This document shows, piece after piece, positions 49,757-57,806 of a stretch of DNA of 64,000 nucleotides (position 1 is the stretch's first letter; each line of letters begins with the position of its first letter). This DNA comes from UBA11606 sp964504305 (GTDB lineage: Bacteria; Actinomycetota; Acidimicrobiia; Acidimicrobiales; Aldehydirespiratoraceae), in the NCBI GenBank assembly GCA_964504305.1, contig CAZDEB010000005.1, forward strand, positions 151,435 through 215,434. Reading direction: 5' to 3'. Under the pieces are notes generated by a model. It searched no databases. It had not been told where the DNA came from and saw only the letters and a program-made list of their open reading frames with translations. Made by a program: the position numbers and the translations under genes.

Positions 49757-52087
49757 GTGACCTTTTCTATGTTCGCCTCCGAAGCTGCCGCCCACGCTTC
49801 GACGGTTACGTCCGATGCCAATTGGTTCCTCGAGAATGCTTGGATCATTGCGCTGTTGCCGGCGCTGTCGTTCTTCATCATCTTGTTCTTTGGCAAGCGC
49901 ATGCCCAAGAAGGGGGCCGAGGTCGGCATCGCCGCCGTCGGCATTTCGTTTGTGCTGGCGGTGCTCACCGGATTCGCCTGGATCGATCATCGCGACAACG
50001 TCGAATTCGGTGGAGCCGCCACCGAACACGCGGTGCAGGTCGATGATTCCTCGGACTCCGTAACGCTGACTGCCGAAGAAGCACCGGCCGAGGGCGAAGC
50101 CGGTGCCGAGGGCGGCCACGAGGCCGCCCACCCGTACGTAGGCGTCACCAACTCGGTTCAGTGGTTCCAGTCGGGTGGGGTCGAGTACCACGCCGGCATT
50201 TTGATCGATGGCCTGTCGGTGATGATGCTGTTTGTGGTGAGCCTGATCTCGCTTCTGGTGCACGTTTACTCGACCGATTATGTAGGTGGCGACCGGCGCT
50301 ACACGCACTTCTTCGCCTTCCTTTCGTTGTTCACCGCATCGATGTTGTTCTTTGTGATGAGCGACAACATTTTGCAGATGATCGTGGGCTGGGAGCTCGT
50401 GGGCGTCTGCTCGTTTGCGCTGATCGGTCACTGGTGGGAAGAAAAACCCAACAGCGATGCCGCGCTCAAGGCCTTTATTACCAACCGCGTTGGCGACATA
50501 GGGCTTCTGGTTGGCATGATCACTCTGTTCTTCGCGGCGGGCGGTGGTCACACCTTCAACACCGTTGCCATCAACGACGCCATCGTTGCCGGAACCGTGA
50601 GCCACACTGCTTTGATCGTTGCCGCTGCTTGTCTGACCGGCGCGGTGATGTCGAAATCGGGTCAGTTTGTGTTGCATACGTGGCTGCCCGACGCGATGGC
50701 CGGTCCCACTCCGGTCTCCGCGCTGATCCACGCTGCCACCATGGTTGTCGCCGGCATCTTCATGGTGGCGCGGCTTTACCCGGTGTTCTTCGAAGGCATG
50801 CAGATCGGCGGATCGAGCATCAACCTCCTCGCCACTGTTGGAGCAATCACGTTGGTCTTCGGTGGCCTGTTGGCATTTGTGCAAGACGACATCAAGAAGG
50901 TGTTGGCTTACTCGACGGTGTCGCAGTTGGGCTACATGGCCATGGCCCTCGGTGTCGGTGCCTGGACCGCGGCGATCTTTCATCTCTTTACTCACGCGTT
51001 CTTCAAGGCCAACTTGTTCCTCGGTTCGGGCTCGGTCGCTCACGCGGTGCACAGCTTCGACATGAAGAAGGACATGGGCGGTATGCGCAAGTTCATGCCG
51101 CGCACCTATGTCACGTTCATTATCGGTTCGCTGGCCCTGGCGGGGATCTTCCCCCTCGCCGGCTTTTGGTCCAAGGACGAGATCCTTGTGGGTACCGGCG
51201 GCTGGGGGCTATTTGGTGGCACCGGCGGCAACGGCGCCTACACGTTCCACCTCGTTATGGGCACGATCGGTGCGGCCCTTACGGCCGGCTACATGACTCG
51301 CTGCATCTACCTCACGTTCCACGGCGAGTACCGCGGCGGCGACCATGGCGACGATCACGACGACGATCACGCCCATGCTCACGGCGACCCCCACGAGTCG
51401 GGTCCACGGATTTTGGTGCCGCTCTACATCTTGTCGGGCATGGCGATCGTGGTCGGGTTCCTCAATCTTCCGTCCGGGTTCCAGTTGGTACCCGAAGCTT
51501 GGCAAGAACGGTTCGGGCACTTCATCGAGCCGAGCGGTGCTTCTTACTTCCCGGCGATCCACCACGGCACACCGAGTTGGTCATTGGCGATCTTCTCGAG
51601 CGTGGTTGCCATCGCCGGAGCGGCCATTGCCTACTCCTATTACTTCGTGCGTGTAGACCGGTTGTCACAGCAACTGGGTACTTCGCTCACCGGCATCCCC
51701 GATGGCCTCACCACCAAAAACAAGTTGGCCCGGGCCGGGCACACCTTCTTGGTCAACAAGTACTACCTCGATCACCTCTACACCGGCGTCATTGCCGGCT
51801 TCACCAAGGGCCCGCTCGCTCGTGGCGCTTACTGGGTCAACCAGCACGTGCTCGACGGTGTGGTCGACACCGCCGGTCGCACCGCGGTGCGGACCGGTCA
51901 GGTGGTCTACGACAAGATCGACCAAGGCGTCATCGACGGCGCCATCAATGGCATGGGCAAAGTCTCCGACTCGACTGGCGAAGAGCTTCGCCACATCAAC
52001 TCCGGCAAGGTGCAGAACTATGCGGCCATCCTCTTTGGTGGTGCCGCCGTGCTCGCGGGCGCGTTTGTTCTGCTACTGGCTTTCTAA
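49757..52087 (+). CDS. nuoL2: Complex I subunit L, second copy, with His/Asp-rich loop (operon 2)
   Basis: 776 residues from GTG 49757, again longer than usual. Pump residues are Glu in VGWELVGVCSFALIGHWWEE and Lys in SKSGQFVLHTWLPDAMAGP. Extra length lies in an acidic segment (AEEAPAEGEAGAEGGHEAAH, residues ~105-125) in the loop after the second helix, and in a long C-terminal region. At residues ~525-550, the position where copy 1 carries its coiled coil, there is instead a run of Asp and His (GDHGDDHDDDHAHAHGDPHE). The C-terminal helices resume at RILVPLYILSGMAIVVGF. A 69-nt gap follows. Confidence 0.93.
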   Translation: MTFSMFASEAAAHASTVTSDANWFLENAWIIALLPALSFFIILFFGKRMPKKGAEVGIAAVGISFVLAVLTGFAWIDHRDNVEFGGAATEHAVQVDDSSDSVTLTAEEAPAEGEAGAEGGHEAAHPYVGVTNSVQWFQSGGVEYHAGILIDGLSVMMLFVVSLISLLVHVYSTDYVGGDRRYTHFFAFLSLFTASMLFFVMSDNILQMIVGWELVGVCSFALIGHWWEEKPNSDAALKAFITNRVGDIGLLVGMITLFFAAGGGHTFNTVAINDAIVAGTVSHTALIVAAACLTGAVMSKSGQFVLHTWLPDAMAGPTPVSALIHAATMVVAGIFMVARLYPVFFEGMQIGGSSINLLATVGAITLVFGGLLAFVQDDIKKVLAYSTVSQLGYMAMALGVGAWTAAIFHLFTHAFFKANLFLGSGSVAHAVHSFDMKKDMGGMRKFMPRTYVTFIIGSLALAGIFPLAGFWSKDEILVGTGGWGLFGGTGGNGAYTFHLVMGTIGAALTAGYMTRCIYLTFHGEYRGGDHGDDHDDDHAHAHGDPHESGPRILVPLYILSGMAIVVGFLNLPSGFQLVPEAWQERFGHFIEPSGASYFPAIHHGTPSWSLAIFSSVVAIAGAAIAYSYYFVRVDRLSQQLGTSLTGIPDGLTTKNKLARAGHTFLVNKYYLDHLYTGVIAGFTKGPLARGAYWVNQHVLDGVVDTAGRTAVRTGQVVYDKIDQGVIDGAINGMGKVSDSTGEELRHINSGKVQNYAAILFGGAAVLAGAFVLLLAF

Positions 52088-52091
52088 GGCC

Positions 52092-52160
52092 GTGCCACAA
52101 ATGATTTTTTACTCTCAACTGTTCGAATATCTGACTGGAACCCGGGAACAACACTCATGA
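52092..52160 (+). CDS. Possible 19-22 residue leader peptide before nuoM2
   Basis: A short frame in the nuoL2-nuoM2 gap starts at GTG 52092 or ATG 52101 and ends in a TGA that overlaps the nuoM2 ATG (ATGA). The product would be MIFYSQLFEYLTGTREQHS (from ATG). Its third codon positions are AT-rich, unlike real genes here, so it may be a regulatory leader peptide or chance. Confidence 0.3.
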   Translation: MPQMIFYSQLFEYLTGTREQHS

Positions 52161-53761
52161 CCGACTTCCTCACCAATTGGGGCCTTCTCATCATGACCTT
52201 CGTGCCGCTCGCTGGCGCGTTGATAATGATGGCGATCCCGCAAGACAACGAAGAGGCTCACAAGCAGATCTCGTTGCTTGCTTCTCTGGTCGCGCTCGGC
52301 TTCGGCGTTTTGTTCTTGATCGACTTCAACTACGACGCCACCGCAACGTTGCAGTACGTCGTTGACGAGAGCTGGATCGATGTCATCAACTCTCGGCTGA
52401 TCCTGGGCCTCGACGGGATGTCGCTGCCTTTGCTCGGGCTAACGCTCTTGGTGATGCCGCTGGTGTTTGTTTATTCCTGGCATCACGTTCCCGAACCCGG
52501 GAACGGCAAGGCGTTCTTGATCCTCATGCTGATCCTCGAGACCGGCATGATCGGCACGTTTGTGGCCCAAGACCTCATCTTGTTCTTCGTGTTCTTCGAG
52601 GTCGTGCTGTTGCCGATGTTCTTCATGATCGCGGTGTGGGGCGGGCCGGATCGCCGTTACGCGTCGCTCAAGTTCTTCCTCTACACCTTGTTTGGTTCTG
52701 CGCTGATGCTGCTTGGTTTCCTTGCGCTGTTCTTCTTGTCGAAAGATCCCGAGACCGGCGAGTTCTTGCGCACCTTCGACATGCGAGCGCTCAGCGACGT
52801 CGCCGGTGCCGGCATTGCTCGGTCGTCGCAGCTGCTGATCTTTGGTGGCATGTTCATCGGCTTTGGCGTCAAGGTCCCGATGTTCCCGTTCCACACGTGG
52901 CTACCCGATGCTCACACCCAGGCCCCGACCCAGGGTTCGGTCATATTGGCCGCGGTTCTGCTGAAGCTTGGCACTTACGGCTTTATTCGCATCGCCATCC
53001 CGATGCTTCCCGAAGCCGCCGAGGTGTGGGCACCGTGGATTGGCCTGCTGGCTGTGATCGGCATTATCTACGGCGCACTTGGTTGTCTGGCTCAGACTGA
53101 CATGAAGCGACTTATTGCTTTCTCCTCGGTCGCTCACATGGGTTTCGTGATGCTCGGCATCGCGACGCTCACCGACTTCGGTATCAATGCTGCGATCTTT
53201 GGCATGGTCGCTCACGGTCTGATCACCGGCATGTTGTTCTTCGTGGCCGGATCGGTCAAGGAGCGTTACCACACTCTCGAAATCAAGAGGCTGGGCGGGA
53301 TGCTGTTGCAGGCCCCCAAGCTCGGGTGGATCCTTGGGTTCGCAACCATGGCCTCGCTCGGCCTGCCGGGTCTTGCCGGTTTCTGGGGCGAATTCCCGGC
53401 GATCCTGTCGGCCTATCAGCCGGCCAACGGCCTCTCCGAAGAAACCTTCCGCATCTTCATGGTTGTGGCTGCGGTCGGCACGGTTCTCGCCGCTGGCTAC
53501 CTCCTGTGGCTCTTGCAGCGCACCGCGATGGGCGAACCGTCCGAAGAGTTCGCCGACGACCCCAACATCACCGATGTCAACACGACCGAATGGATCGCCT
53601 GGACTCCGTTCCTCGCGCTCATCCTGGTATTCGGTGTGGCGCCCGGATTGATCTTCGATGTCACTGACGCCGCGGTAGTCGAGTCGCTCAACAATTGTCT
53701 CCAGTGGCCGGGTGGCTGCGAAGGCGCCGCTAAGGCGGCCCAAGCCGCCCTCGGAGGCTGA
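52157..53761 (+). CDS. nuoM2: Complex I subunit M, second copy (operon 2)
   Basis: 534 residues, ~14 helices. Key motifs are FFVFFEVVLLPMFFMIAVWG with the essential Glu, GVKVPMFPFHTWLPDAHTQA with the Lys, and TDMKRLIAFSSVAHMGF. It is clearly a NuoM and not a NuoL or NuoN paralogue, judged from GLPGLAGFWGEF and its length. The last ~30 residues contain two cysteines (NNCLQWPGGCEG) not seen in copy 1. It is followed after 5 nt by nuoN2. Confidence 0.95.
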   Translation: MTDFLTNWGLLIMTFVPLAGALIMMAIPQDNEEAHKQISLLASLVALGFGVLFLIDFNYDATATLQYVVDESWIDVINSRLILGLDGMSLPLLGLTLLVMPLVFVYSWHHVPEPGNGKAFLILMLILETGMIGTFVAQDLILFFVFFEVVLLPMFFMIAVWGGPDRRYASLKFFLYTLFGSALMLLGFLALFFLSKDPETGEFLRTFDMRALSDVAGAGIARSSQLLIFGGMFIGFGVKVPMFPFHTWLPDAHTQAPTQGSVILAAVLLKLGTYGFIRIAIPMLPEAAEVWAPWIGLLAVIGIIYGALGCLAQTDMKRLIAFSSVAHMGFVMLGIATLTDFGINAAIFGMVAHGLITGMLFFVAGSVKERYHTLEIKRLGGMLLQAPKLGWILGFATMASLGLPGLAGFWGEFPAILSAYQPANGLSEETFRIFMVVAAVGTVLAAGYLLWLLQRTAMGEPSEEFADDPNITDVNTTEWIAWTPFLALILVFGVAPGLIFDVTDAAVVESLNNCLQWPGGCEGAAKAAQAALGG

Positions 53762-53766
53762 TTTCG

Positions 53767-55272
53767 ATGTTCGCCATGTTCGCGCAGCAAGCCGCGGAGT
53801 TCTCGCGGCCGCCTATCGATTGGCATGCCGCCGCCCCAGAGCTGACCCTGTTGGCGTTCGGCGCGCTGCTCACGTTGATGGACATTGTGTGGCTCGAACG
53901 AGGCCGCAAGACCGCGTCCACGCTGGCATCCATCGGGCTGCTGGCCACGATGGTGCCGATCACCACTCTGCTCATCGACGGTGTCGACCGTTCGATGTTC
54001 GGCGGCGCGTTCGTTGTCGACCAATATGCCCTTGTCATGAAGGCCATCTTTGTCTTGGCCGGTTACGTGGTTGTGCTGTTGAGCGCCAACTACGTGGCCG
54101 AAGGCGACTATTGGGAGAACGAATACTACGGGCTCCTCCTCAGCTCGATTCTGGGAATGGTCCTTATGGCCTCGGCCCGCGATCTCATCACGGTCTTTGT
54201 GGCCCTCGAGTTGCTGTCAATCCCGGCCTACATGCTGGCCACTTGGCGCAAGCGAGATCTCAAGAGCAACGAAGCCGGACTCAAGTATTACCTAATGGGC
54301 GTTTTTGCCTCGGCCATCATGCTTTATGGCATGTCGCTGCTTTACGGCTCGTCCGGAACTACCTTGTTGGTCGACATCAACGCCGCGGTCAGCGCCGCCT
54401 CGACGCCTTCGGCGGCGGTTGTCCTTGGCGTGATCTTCGTGATCGTCGGGTTCGCCTTCAAGGTTTCGGCGTTCCCGTTTCACACGTGGGCGCCCGACAC
54501 CTACGAGGGCGCTCCCACTCCGGTCACAGCCTTCTTGTCGGTCGCATCCAAGGCCGCAGGGTTTGTGGCGTTGATGAACCTGTTGTTCGTCGGGTTTGTG
54601 GGTCGCGACGACGTTTACGAGCCGGTCCTGTGGGTTCTGGCCGCGGCGTCGATGACCGCTGGCAACCTCATCGCTTTGCGTCAAAACAACATGGTGCGCA
54701 TGCTTGCGTATTCTGGCGTCGCTCAAGCCGGTTATATGTTGGCGCCGCTGGCGGTGGCTGGCTCGGTCCCCGATAAGGCGCTCAGCGCATCGGTCACTTA
54801 CCTCGCGATATATGCGGCCATGAACCTCGGGGCCTTTGCGGTGATCATGGCGGTGGCCCGCAAGACCCGTTCGGCCGAGATTTCGAGCTTCAACGGCTTG
54901 TTCCGTTATGCACCAGGGCTCACGGTGGCGATGAGCATTTTCTTGTTTTCGTTGGCTGGTATCCCTCCCCTTGGTGGCTGGTTCGCCAAGTTCCGGGTCA
55001 TGGAGGCTTTGATCGAAGCCGACACTGCTGCTGGCGTTGTGCTCGGCGTCATCGTTGGCATCAACTCGGTTATCGCTCTGTACTACTACGGCCGGGTCGC
55101 CATCGGCATGTGGGTCGAGGAAGCACCCGACGGCGATATGACTCCGATTCGGGTGCCGGTGTCGCTTGTTGCCGTTCTGGTTATCACCGTGGTGGTAACA
55201 CTGGCATTTGGCGTGCGCCCCGGGGATCTCGGCGATCTCACCGACGTGAGCCTTCTCGCCGCTGGCGGCTGA
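53767..55272 (+). CDS. nuoN2: Complex I subunit N, second copy (operon 2)
   Basis: 501 residues, ~14 helices. Glu in VFVALELLSIPAYMLATW, Lys in FAFKVSAFPFHTWAPDTYEG and Lys-equivalent region RQNNMVRMLAYSGVAQAGYM, where the usual basic pair (DxKR) is replaced by Asn-Met-Val-Arg. It is shorter than copy 1 by ~60 residues. It is the last structural subunit of operon 2; a MidA-type methyltransferase gene starts 6 nt downstream and is very probably co-transcribed. Confidence 0.94.
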   Translation: MFAMFAQQAAEFSRPPIDWHAAAPELTLLAFGALLTLMDIVWLERGRKTASTLASIGLLATMVPITTLLIDGVDRSMFGGAFVVDQYALVMKAIFVLAGYVVVLLSANYVAEGDYWENEYYGLLLSSILGMVLMASARDLITVFVALELLSIPAYMLATWRKRDLKSNEAGLKYYLMGVFASAIMLYGMSLLYGSSGTTLLVDINAAVSAASTPSAAVVLGVIFVIVGFAFKVSAFPFHTWAPDTYEGAPTPVTAFLSVASKAAGFVALMNLLFVGFVGRDDVYEPVLWVLAAASMTAGNLIALRQNNMVRMLAYSGVAQAGYMLAPLAVAGSVPDKALSASVTYLAIYAAMNLGAFAVIMAVARKTRSAEISSFNGLFRYAPGLTVAMSIFLFSLAGIPPLGGWFAKFRVMEALIEADTAAGVVLGVIVGINSVIALYYYGRVAIGMWVEEAPDGDMTPIRVPVSLVAVLVITVVVTLAFGVRPGDLGDLTDVSLLAAGG

Positions 55273-55278
55273 GGGTTG

Positions 55279-56316
55279 ATGCCGGCCGGATCGCTTGCCG
55301 ACCGGCTCCGACAACGAATTGACGACTCGGGTCCTTTGGGGGTCTCCGAGTACATCGGCGCTGCTCTGTATGACCCGACCGACGGCTTCTACGCCGTTCG
55401 CGGTCAGGCAGGGCGCCGCGGCGATTTTTTGACGGCACCCGAAGTAGGTCCGCTCTTTGGTGCGGTTGTCGCTCGAGCCGTAGATGCCTGGTGGGTCGAG
55501 GCCGGCGAACCCCCTGACTTTGTTGTGGCCGAGCACGCGGCCGGGCCGGGCACTCTCGGTCGTTCGATAGCGGCCGCTGACTCGCGGTGCCGGTCGACTG
55601 GGGCGTTGCGTTGGGTAATGATCGAGCCGTCTGCTTCGCAACGAACGCAGCATCTGAACAGCCCGGGGTTTGAGAGCCACGAATCGGTCGACTCGATCGA
55701 CGGCGCCGTCGCTGTGGTGTTCGCCAACGAATTGCTCGACAACTTGCCGTTTGACCTGGTGCGTGGCGACACCGACGGTTGGCACGAAGTCTTGGTGGGG
55801 TTGCACACCGATCGTTTCTGTTTGGTTGACGGCCCTCGTTGCGTACCGCCAACGGGAGCGCCGCCGCGATCACCCGGCACCACCCTGCCAGTTCATACCG
55901 CGGCTGCGCAGTGGTTGGCTGGCGCCCGAGCGTCGGCGCCCAACGGTCGGGTTGTCGTGATTGATTACATGGCTGAGACGTCGGAGTTGGTCGAACGAGG
56001 CATGGGTTGGTTACGCACGTACCGAAGCCATGAGTCCGGGTTCGATTGGTTGGTCGACCCTGGCAGCTGCGATATCACGACCGACTTGGCGCTGGAGCAG
56101 CTAGGAGCGGTTTGTCCGCCGAGCACCAGTTGCAGCCAAGCGGCGTTCCTTCATGCTCACGGCATTGACGAGTTGGTCGAACAAGGTCGGCGTATCTGGG
56201 AATCGTCAGCCCACATCGGCGACCTTGCCGCCCTGAAGGCCCGAAGCCGCATCGGCGAAGCCAATGCCCTCCTCGACCCCGCTGGCATGGGCGGCTTTAC
56301 GGTGCTTGAGTGGTGA
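55279..56316 (+). CDS. MidA/NDUFAF7-family SAM-dependent methyltransferase
   Basis: 345 residues from ATG 55279. The DUF185/MidA family is recognised by YIGAALYDPTDGFYAVRG, RGDFLTAPEVGPLFGAVVAR, the SAM loop VVAEHAAGPGTLGRSIAA (usually E-x-G-x-G), and VVFANELLDNLPFDLVRGD. In mitochondria the family member NDUFAF7 dimethylates Arg85 of the complex I subunit NDUFS2 and is needed for assembly. Position 6 nt after nuoN2 supports a complex I maturation role here. NuoD2 has the target Arg and NuoD1 does not. Activity and target are inferred, not shown. Confidence 0.85.
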   Translation: MPAGSLADRLRQRIDDSGPLGVSEYIGAALYDPTDGFYAVRGQAGRRGDFLTAPEVGPLFGAVVARAVDAWWVEAGEPPDFVVAEHAAGPGTLGRSIAAADSRCRSTGALRWVMIEPSASQRTQHLNSPGFESHESVDSIDGAVAVVFANELLDNLPFDLVRGDTDGWHEVLVGLHTDRFCLVDGPRCVPPTGAPPRSPGTTLPVHTAAAQWLAGARASAPNGRVVVIDYMAETSELVERGMGWLRTYRSHESGFDWLVDPGSCDITTDLALEQLGAVCPPSTSCSQAAFLHAHGIDELVEQGRRIWESSAHIGDLAALKARSRIGEANALLDPAGMGGFTVLEW

Positions 56317-56322
56317 ACCGCG

Positions 56323-56340
56323 GTGGGTCATACGCCCCAC
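56323..56340 (+). terminator. Weak hairpin after MidA gene
   Basis: GTGGG (56323-56327) pairs with CCCAC (56336-56340) across 8 nt, just after the stop at 56316. The short stem without a U-run makes this only a possible end for the operon 2 transcript. Confidence 0.25.
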
Positions 56341-56415
56341 GCAATTCCGGACACCGGTCACCGCCACGAATGAATCCTGCGACTCTGGTCCGACTCGCTC
56401 AATCAGTGTTCCATT

Positions 56416-56691
56416 GTGGACATGACTGTTCTTGACATCGCCGTTACGTCCCCCGAGCAAGTATTGCTGGTCGATTGTTTCGGGCTGAGCGTCGGGAGCG
56501 CATCGGTTGGCTTGCCGTCGAGTTGCACCGCCGACATAGTTCTCGCCCGGTACCTCGACTTGGTTCGCTTGCTTGGTCGGGGCACGCCGCACCGAGGCGT
56601 GTACGTCCCCGAAGACATCAAGGCTCTTGCCAAGGCGACCTATCTTCCCCAAGCGGTAGTGCGACTTCGCCTCGCGGCGCTTCAGTCTTAA
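56416..56691 (+). CDS. Small hypothetical protein
   Basis: 91 residues from GTG 56416, or 89 from ATG 56422. It is soluble and not recognised as any family. The C-terminal half (DIKALAKATYLPQAVVRLRLAAL) looks like a compact helical unit ending with basic/hydrophobic helices. The N-terminal part (MTVLDIAVTSPEQVLLVDCF) is beta-like. Codon third positions are mainly G/C, which favours real coding. It lies between the respiratory island and the TetR gene; the 99 nt before it show no clear promoter. Confidence 0.45.
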   Translation: MDMTVLDIAVTSPEQVLLVDCFGLSVGSASVGLPSSCTADIVLARYLDLVRLLGRGTPHRGVYVPEDIKALAKATYLPQAVVRLRLAALQS

Positions 56692-56697
56692 CACTCG

Positions 56698-56725
56698 TTG
56701 CCGCCGGTTGGCGGCGGCCTACAAT
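56698..56725 (+). promoter_or_regulatory. Predicted promoter with embedded operator for TetR gene
   Basis: TTGCCG (56698-56703) and TACAAT (56720-56725) are 16 nt apart, and the GTG start lies 8 nt after the -10 box, so the message is probably leaderless. Between the boxes GCCGCC-GGTT-GGCGGC (56700-56715) is a perfect inverted repeat, positioned for autorepression. Confidence 0.5.
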
Positions 56726-56733
56726 TGGCGGCG

Positions 56734-57375
56734 GTGACTCTTACCGATCGCACGCCGCTTAGTCGGCCTCGTATAGCTCAGGCCGCGCTGGCGTTGATCG
56801 ACGACGATGGCCTCGACTCGCTCAGCATGCGCCGGTTGGGTGCTCGACTCGGCGTCGAGGCCATGTCGCTTTACAACCACGTCGACAACAAAGACGACCT
56901 CCTTGGCGCCGTTGTCGATGGTCTGTACACCGAGGTTCTCGAGGCCTATGGCGCGCCGACCGGCGCTTGGCGGCAAAAGGCTCGTCAGATGGTGGCGAGT
57001 TATGTCGAAGTTGCCAATATCCATCCCAATGCCACAACGTTGCTCATCGATCGGACTATCGACACCCCGCAAGGGTTGATTTTCCTCGATCGGGTTGTTG
57101 CGATCTTCGACGACGTTACCGACGACGTGCGGGTGGCGGCTCTCGCCTTCGCGGTGGCGTCTGATTGGGTCGTCGGCGTCCTCGCTCAACAACGTAACTC
57201 CGCGTCGAACCGAGCCGACGAACCACTGGCCGGTCTCGACGGGTCGCAACGGGTGCAATTGTTCGTCGAGACGGTTCAGACCGCAGTCAGCCCCGGCGAT
57301 CGGATCTCAGAAGGCCTCGAAACAGTGCTGGACGGAATCGAAGTCCGTTACCTTTCGGACGGCTCGTCGCGGTAG
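56734..57375 (+). CDS. TetR-family transcriptional regulator
   Basis: 213 residues from GTG 56734. The N-terminal HTH reads RIAQAALALIDDDGLDSLSM then RRLGARLGVEAMSLYNHVDN, with the TetR recognition helix (VEAMSLYNHV) and KDDLLGAVVDGLY after it. The ligand domain resembles the TetR_C group (AFAVASDWVVGVLAQQ). It is likely an autorepressor, from the palindrome in its promoter. Its other target is unknown; candidates are the neighbouring convergent NTF2-like/DUF4349 genes. The 3' end overlaps the NTF2-like gene by 28 nt tail to tail. Confidence 0.88.
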   Translation: MTLTDRTPLSRPRIAQAALALIDDDGLDSLSMRRLGARLGVEAMSLYNHVDNKDDLLGAVVDGLYTEVLEAYGAPTGAWRQKARQMVASYVEVANIHPNATTLLIDRTIDTPQGLIFLDRVVAIFDDVTDDVRVAALAFAVASDWVVGVLAQQRNSASNRADEPLAGLDGSQRVQLFVETVQTAVSPGDRISEGLETVLDGIEVRYLSDGSSR

Positions 57376-57806
57376 CCGCTGGCGATATGTTCGAGCCACC
57401 AAGCTGGTGCGTTGTCGATCAGGTTGGCCAGGTTCGAATAATCCCACCAACGTGTGATCAGCCCGCTGTCGTCGAATTCCATCACCGACGTAAAGGGGTG
57501 CACGATGCGTTCGCCAGTGTGAAACACCCACTCTTCGGCGTGTTCGGTGACGACCACGTTGCCTTCTGCAACGAACAGACCGCTCACATGGCGGTGTTCG
57601 TCGACCGGGTCCAGGCCGAGGCGAAGTCGGGCGACGATCTGGTCGGGCCCGTGAGCCCCGCCGAGGGCTTCGCTGGTTCCGGTATCGACGTAGTTGGCCT
57701 CCTGGGCAAAGAAGCTGGCCACCGCGGCCCAGTCGTGGGAGTACAGAGCCTCCCAATACCGAGCCGCGATGGCCTTGTTTCGATCAACAATTGAGGAGGA
57801 GGTCAC
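57348..57806 (-). CDS. NTF2-like / SnoaL-type protein
   Basis: 152 residues from GTG 57806, chosen because it overlaps the stop of the DUF4349 gene (GTGA). The alpha+beta cone fold is suggested by NKAIAARYWEALYSHDWAAV, FFAQEANYVDTGTSEALGG, VTEHAEEWVFHTGERIVHPF and VMEFDDSGLITRWWDYSNLA. This pattern matches SnoaL/limonene-epoxide-hydrolase-like and nuclear transport factor 2 proteins. Acidic and aromatic pocket residues are present, but no definite catalytic set, so enzyme or ligand-binding function is open. It is soluble and cytoplasmic, translationally coupled to the lipoprotein gene. Confidence 0.75.
   Translation of the reverse strand: MTSSSIVDRNKAIAARYWEALYSHDWAAVASFFAQEANYVDTGTSEALGGAHGPDQIVARLRLGLDPVDEHRHVSGLFVAEGNVVVTEHAEEWVFHTGERIVHPFTSVMEFDDSGLITRWWDYSNLANLIDNAPAWWLEHIASGYRDEPSER

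Noticed and set aside
50161..52104. 647-codon plus-strand frame inside nuoL2 in another phase
   Set aside because: Its product is dominated by Arg, His and Leu, a typical out-of-phase product. NuoL2 occupies the region in the correct phase with all pump motifs.
44656..55272. Operon 2 as an Mrp-type antiporter or hydrogenase (Hyf/Ech) locus
   Set aside because: The set contains NuoA and NuoC, full-length NuoD with quinone-site motifs, and NuoB with all N2 ligands. It lacks hydrogenase NiFe cysteine pairs and MrpA/E/F/G-type genes. It is a complex I core.
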